Shown here: positions 59,501 to 64,000 of the stretch, piece by piece
Layout: every line of letters starts with the position of its first letter
How positions within the stretch are numbered: position 1 is the stretch's first letter
From: Rhytidiadelphus loreus
Lineage: Eukaryota > Streptophyta > Bryopsida > Hypnales > Hylocomiaceae
Length of the DNA stretch: 64,000 nt
Direction of reading: 5' to 3'
Assembly: GCA_947034895.1 (NCBI GenBank)
Contig: OX344761.1
Span: 93,509,447-93,573,446 of the forward strand
Program-made: the position numbers and the translations under genes
The notes under the pieces: generated by a model
Told to the model about the DNA's origin: nothing
Database searches by the model: none
The model's input: only the letters and a program-made list of their open reading frames with translations

Positions 59501-62500
59501 AGGCGTTGGAGTTGCTAAGTCGCAAACAACAATTGCAGGTATTAACGCTCCCTTTTCATCAACTTCGTTCAGCAAAGGTTCAGTTATACGTGAATTACTT
59601 CGTACATCTCAAATCGAGGAAGTTACGATACACACGTTATTTCTTATTATTTTCCCAGTGAATTCTTGAAAACTTGACCCTCTTCTTGACCAGCGAAACT
59701 CAGTGAAACAATACATGAGTTTACACGGGTACGTAGTCTTGGAGGAATTGTCGTCAATTTCTTTAAGTTGGCATGATTCTGGGCGCCGAAAATTTTGACA
59801 TTCGTCTACACAAACCACTGCGAACTAGGAGTGTCTTCTTATCTTGAACATCTACAATTCCATATTTTTGCAAACCACAGAACTTATCAAGTTAACATTT
59901 AATCCTTCGGAAGATCCTGCTGGTGTAGGTTAACATTTTCTATCCTGTTTGATGGTAATGGCCTCTCAGATTGATGAGAAGGTAAAAGAAATCTGCCGCT
60001 TGGAGGACGAGTTGAAAGAGCGACCTACAATGGAAGAGGTCGAAGAGTCAATTCGTTCTGCTTCACGTCAAGAAGAGACTTCGGTAATTTTCATCTTTTA
60101 CCTACAGAGTTGGCGTCTCATACTGAAAATATCTCTTTATCTGTATTTGTCTTACCATTACAAAAAAATCATGTTGAGATCGATTCATTAGGACACTGTA
60201 GAGAGTCGATTTTGGCAACATGTCTATCAACTGTGGTGCATCTTTGATTTCATCTAGTAAAATATTTCGTTTTCTCAAGCGCACTGCTAGTGGAACAAAC
60301 GTCAATACTCATAAGCCTGAAGTCAAAGAGAGATTATTCATAGCCGAGAAGAGTAATTATTGTCCTTTCACTTCGTAAAAAAATAGTAGACATTCTTGAT
60401 GTGGTTTCAGATGCAGCTCAATAACGGCGCACCAGATGAGAGTTACTTCGAGCAAATCTTGCGGCAAATCTGTCAGCTTCTTGAACTTGAAGAGCCGTCC
60501 TTCATTGTTGTAAGCTTTAGCACTCATCCTTTTAATGGAAATCGATTTCTTTAAAGTGTACCACCTTTATTGTATCCTTCAATCTTCGATCGCGTGTTCC
60601 ACCTACAGAATCGTCCCACTATTCCAGCAATCGGTACGACGCAGAAATTGAGCTTTTGCTCCAGCATCAGAGCCACAATGAGATAGTCATTCAGTGTCTC
60701 TCACCCTGCGGTATGGAGATGACTTTGTGAGTCACATTCAAGATACTAGTCTGAATGATAATATCATTCCAAGTTATCATTTATTTTATCCTTATCAGCA
60801 CTTATGGCATTCTCAAATCATGCACGAGAATCATGCACTGGTGTCAATTAACTTTTGTTAAATCAAAAGTTACATCGTGGATAGCAGACTGCAAATACAC
60901 AAATTTGGGGTGCGAGTGACTCTGTGTTAACCAAGACATATCAATAACAGCGATTAATCAATCGAGCACTTAGTAGAACTCCGCCCTCTTCGCGAGGTTG
61001 GTCTGAATCATGAGTCTGTTCATCCTTCGTTTTATACCCTTAACGAGAAAGCTTCAAGAGATATTAATCATGTTTACTGATTGAGATGTTGTCGCCATGT
61101 GGATCAGGAAACTTTGGAGAGCTTGTTGGTCCTTGTATCAGCAGTTCCGCGTATGGAGCAATTCGTGAGTGACGTGTGTGATGTTGTCTTCTGCGGCGGG
61201 CAGAACTGGTCTCTGCCCAGGTTTCTCCTATTCATGACTTATTCGCAAACATCTCAGTTTTGCGTGTGCTTGACCTTTTGAACAAAGGGATAAAACTATG
61301 TGCGATACTTGTTCATGTCCTTGACACTCTTCACATCGCTTCACTGTAACTCTTAGAAACAATCATATGGAAAAGGAAAAACAACTGGCATGCATGTTCA
61401 ATGTGCTGAAGCTATGAAATAATTTCTTGAATTCTTCCTTTGCATTGTAATGGATGCCCTGAACTGTAGTGCTCATTTATTTGCAAAATTGATGTTTTGA
61501 AGCAGCAGTGATGAAGACAATAAGATCAACAGAACACCTGAAGCTGTCCCAGAAATACTGAAATCCTGGCTCCAGAAGTTGGAAGAATCCTCAGAGCTAT
61601 TTACCTTCAAAGTAAGCATATCTCTTTAGTTCGTCTTCACCCTGCCCCACCCCAATGCTGTTGTTGGCAATGAGATCACAATGCCAAACTCGTAATCTTA
61701 ATCACAATGCATGATAATGCATTGCCAGCAATTTTTTTATTGCAACAATTAGACATTGAATGAACAATGCTTCGCCTCAGAGTTATTCATGCGTCTCAGG
61801 CATGTCATTTGTTTCAATCTTGAGGCACCAATTGTCATTCTCAGGAGTTAATCATATACTCAATCAGTCGCTCCATATGTGGTTGTAAAGCAGGATACCA
61901 TAGTGAGCATGCTATGGGAAAGGGCTGACAAGAATTCAGAACCTGAGCCTGAGATGAACACTCGAGTGATGATCGGATGTGTTAAGAACCTTATTGATGT
62001 TGAGCACGACTACCTCACAACAAAAGCAACATACAGGTTGGTAACATACAGTTTTCTCACCCTGGCCCAATATCTGCATGCCTCCTAACTTAGGAAAAAG
62101 TTGCAGAACATATACATTGCTGCTCTGGGTAAGGGAGGCAAGCCACTTCTGACCACTTACGCAGTTACACATATCTGCAAGGTGGGTTTCTTCAGTGGGG
62201 AAATTTTCCCATGTGCAGAAATAGAGTTCAGAAGGTTTCCAGATTCTTATCTCTCAAAAAATAATTACTATGAATTTTTTAGTTGAAAATTCTATTCAAC
62301 CCATATTGGTCATATAGATCTTCCTATTTCCAACCAAGGGCTGGTTGCAAAATCCAACAAGGGTTGGTTGCAATATTGAGAGTCTTGTAGCCAATCATAA
62401 TGCGCCACAACTACATCAAGAACTTCGTTGTAATTAAATGGGCAATTTCGTTAAAATAGTGCCATTTTGCTACTTTAGCAGTTTTTATGGTTTAGACTAG

Positions 62501-63759
62501 GTGGTCTGAAATGTACAACTATCCTAGATGTCTGAAATCTACATATATCTTAGATGTCACTTCATACTTCAAAATGTGTGGTCTAAAATCTATACTAGTC
62601 TTAGATTTTTGAAATCTATAAAAATCAAAGATTTCTAAAATCTATACCTATCCTAGATTTTACTTTCATAGTCTAGACCAGGTAGTCTGAAAATAGCACA
62701 TGGAATATTGCCATTTTAACAAAATTGTCCATTTAATCATTGTTCATCTCTTCTTGCGTGGAAAGAGAACAACCTACATTGCCAGAATGGGGGATTGATT
62801 AAGAACGGGTTGCCTCCCATACATATTCGTAACAAGTACTTGCCTCAAACCTAGAAACATATTGGGATCAGCTACTCCCAATTAAGGTTTTTTTAGGCAT
62901 TTAAATGCCTAAAAGCACCAAAAATAATTGGGGAGCACCAAGTCTTAAGGAAAAATTTGAAGAAAAATTAGATGATGATGCTAAGTTGTTCCAATTTTTT
63001 TTAAATAATTTAGATGAAACTGCCAATTTTAAATGAAATTCATCCAAATATGTGGATGAAAATATAGCTCTATCCAAAATACAAATGAATACTAAAATAT
63101 TTGGCTATTTCATTTTCTTGTATGTTGCCACTTCAAGACTTCTCCCCAAACCCCCCCAAAACCATGCTCCCAATTTAAAGTTTGATAACTTGTCCATTTT
63201 GATGCATACATTATGAGCTTACCCAAGTTACTAGTATCTTCAACAATTTTTTTTAGACTTGTAAAGGGTGTCCTATTTGTGACAATAGTGTTGTAGACTT
63301 ATCGATTTACTTTACAAAAAGTGCCTTATGAAACTTTTCTTTTCTTCCAAAAAATCACATTAAAATGTCAAACCTAATCATTTGGCAATGTTCCATACTC
63401 CATTTTGACATTTACATTAGCTTATTGTGCCCATAGATATAAGCAAGTTGCATGTCATCCACAAAATTCTACACCACTAAGCTAGGATTTCCACCCCCAA
63501 TCCCAACAACTCTCTAAATCATTTCCTTTCCTTCCTTGCTTGATTGCTTGAGGTTCTACTGCTCTTTTTTAATAGAATTGCACCAATTTAACAAAGTGAT
63601 GTTCTAGTCACTAGCTAGCTATATTCATGCAAAATTGTCTTATAGACTTCATTGTATCTAATTCATTGATTTGGTTGCGGAGGTTTGGCCAGCGATGCAG
63701 ATGCTAGTGTCAAAGTAGAGCCACACAAGCTACTACAAAGAATTGTAGCTCATTTTCAG
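53581..63759 (+). CDS. CEP70: CEP70-like centrosomal/basal-body protein, 13 coding exons, 3' end outside window
   Basis: Exons inferred from frame and splice sites: 53581-53617, 55375-57650, 57775-58037, 58537-58615, 58902-59033, 59359-59538, 59970-60083, 60411-60509, 61108-61220, 61506-61611, 61894-62036, 62094-62128, 63701-63759, joining in phase to 1,212 residues so far. Residues 1-721 are polar, Ser/Asp/Arg-rich and probably disordered. From KWERVNNVLCQNGF (722-735) the order follows the CEP70 family: the WE-helix, a coiled coil (about 772-1027), ICQLLELEEPS, ETLESLLVLVSAVPRMEQF (1061-1079), then KLLQRIVAHFQ (1202-1212). CEP70 in animals binds gamma-tubulin and supports microtubule organisation and ciliogenesis; in land plants it should serve sperm basal bodies. 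Start: first in-frame ATG after an in-frame TAA; ATG at 55416 is an alternative. The last two junctions are least sure. Confidence 0.8.
53618..55374 (+). other. First intron of the CEP70-like gene (1.76 kb)
   Basis: Starts CAG/GTATGG and ends GCATGCAG. It is the longest intron in the gene and has gene-like, not repeat-like, base composition, with open stretches such as 53891-54169 (plus). It could hold an alternative 5' exon or regulatory sequence. No other gene is recognisable. Confidence 0.5.
55375..57650 (+). CDS. CEP70: Exon 2 of the CEP70-like gene (long disordered extension plus WE-helix)
   Basis: A 2,276-base exon encoding residues 13-771. Most of it is low in hydrophobics and rich in Ser, Asp, Glu, Arg and Gln, with acidic patches (DDDDHGQ, EVEEEEVIE) and repeated SRD/RSGQ-type polar runs, typical of an intrinsically disordered scaffold. 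Two hydrophobic islands stand out near the N-terminus: ASFIQTLSEKYGLLDFG (31-47) and WECLTSFLNKHDLQ (87-100). The second resembles the CEP70 WE-helix that appears in the last 50 residues. The exon ends at LVQ/GTAAGC in phase 0. Confidence 0.85.
57775..60083 (+). CDS. CEP70: Exons 3-7 of the CEP70-like gene (coiled-coil region)
   Basis: Five exons (57775-58037, 58537-58615, 58902-59033, 59359-59538, 59970-60083), residues 772-1027. Charged heptad-type text such as MRQLHLKQALLEEGDELRQ and KVSLETEISNLRAENAQL predicts a long coiled coil, the part of CEP70 used for dimerisation and partner binding. Junction phases are 0, 2, 0, 0, 0, all with GT-AG borders. The fifth exon (59359) begins right after CGCAG and several frames extend into introns, so naive frame calls overrun. 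Confidence 0.8.
60411..62128 (+). CDS. CEP70: Exons 8-12 of the CEP70-like gene (helical C-terminal region)
   Basis: Exons 60411-60509, 61108-61220, 61506-61611, 61894-62036, 62094-62128 give residues 1028-1192. The joined text ELEEPSFIV-ETLESLLVLV reads as one helix, supporting direct splicing across the 598-base intron 60510-61107. Acceptor choice at 61503/61506 (AGCAGCAG) and at 61891/61894 (AAGCAG) is ambiguous by one codon. Exon 12 is called to end at CTGG/GTAAGG because this gives the phase needed by the next exon; an alternative donor (AAG/GTGGGT at 62182) would add 18 codons. Confidence 0.65.
60510..61107 (+). other. Intron 8 of the CEP70-like gene
   Basis: GTAAGC to GGATCAG. It contains protein-like open stretches in other phases and a GTGAGT at 60727, so an extra exon cannot be excluded, but none joins both neighbours in phase. 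Confidence 0.45.
62433..62736. mobile_element. MITE-like inverted-repeat insertion in the CEP70-like gene's intron
   Basis: The left end ATTAAATGGGCAATTTCGTT faces a right end that reads ATTAAATGGACAATTTTGTT inward, continuing into TAAAATAG/TAAAATGG. The interior has repeated TAGAT/ATCTA words (TCCTAGATG, TCTTAGATT). It lies in the 1.57-kb intron 62129-63700. Possible TA duplication at the ends. No coding. Confidence 0.65.
63701..63759 (+). CDS. CEP70: Exon 13 of the CEP70-like gene (last one visible)
   Basis: A 59-base exon after GATGCAG, ending TTTCAG/GTCTGC, encoding ASVKVEPHKLLQRIVAHFQ. KLLQRIVAHFQ matches the character of the conserved CEP70 helix that precedes its C-terminal TPR-like part. 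An alternative acceptor at 63682 would add six codons in the same phase. The remaining C-terminus lies beyond 64000. Confidence 0.6.
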
Positions 63760-64000
63760 GTCTGCTTATTTCCCCACTCTAGCAAGTTTTCATATGCTAT
63801 ATATTATGAGCTATGCAAGGTTCTCAATTGAACATATTTTAGTTTCTTCAACACAATTGTGTTTTTTAGGGATTAATGGAACCTATTTCAAATTTATTTG
63901 CATGTATGCTTCATATAGGGTTAGTCTAATCCTTCTCTTAGAGATCTATTTTTTTGGTAAATGACCAGTAATACAAGTTGGCTATAAGTCTAACTAACCA
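63760..64000 (+). other. Intron of the CEP70-like gene reaching the window edge
   Basis: AT-rich, starts GTCTGC; no further exon is visible before the end. Confidence 0.5.

Noticed and set aside
60609..60726. Extra exon between exons 8 and 9 of the CEP70-like gene
   Set aside because: Good-looking donor GTGAGT at 60727 but no acceptor gives a phase compatible with both neighbours; direct joining of exons 8 and 9 reads as one helix.
1..64000. CRISPR arrays, rRNA, complete tRNA genes, bacterial operons
   Set aside because: None seen; spliced genes and plant-type repeats identify nuclear plant DNA. The tandem arrays lack unique spacers of constant length.

Overview
This window looks like nuclear DNA of a land plant that still makes swimming sperm, most likely a moss-type bryophyte. 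Three lines of sequence support this. Two genes carry the SIAMESE-RELATED (SMR) motif, a plant-only family of cyclin-dependent-kinase inhibitors. One multi-exon gene reads as a homologue of the centrosomal/basal-body protein CEP70, which flowering plants lack. A short run of the plant telomere motif TTTAGGG also occurs. Introns in the CEP70 gene are mostly 60-600 bases and the intergenic DNA is clearly AT-rich by eye. The exact species cannot be read from the window.

Layout. 1-2.5 kb: SMR gene 1 on the minus strand with its flanks. 2.5-42.4 kb: about 40 kb of AT-rich, mostly non-coding DNA made of decayed, non-autonomous transposons and satellite-like repeats. These include Mutator-like elements with 9-base target duplications, CACTA-ended elements, a family bounded by TTAA, a 283-bp TA-flanked family, a 1-kb foldback element of pogo/Emigrant type and retroposon tails. 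Several are nested. No transposase gene is recognisable in any of them. 42.4-45.5 kb: SMR gene 2, also on the minus strand, with a gene-like but unidentified 3' flank. 45.5-53 kb: AT-rich DNA with a dispersed repeat and a tandem array. 53-64 kb: the CEP70-like gene on the plus strand, at least 13 coding exons, running off the right edge.

The SMR genes are dispersed paralogues about 43 kb apart in the same orientation. They should restrain CDK-cyclin complexes and so favour cell-cycle exit or endoreduplication. The CEP70-like protein should act at de novo basal bodies during sperm formation. Nothing in the sequence links the genes functionally beyond position.

The most unusual features are the roughly 720-residue N-terminal extension of the CEP70-like protein, the altered C-terminus of SMR gene 2, and several transposon families whose ends and target duplications can be read directly. 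Splice sites, transcription starts and homologies were read by eye.
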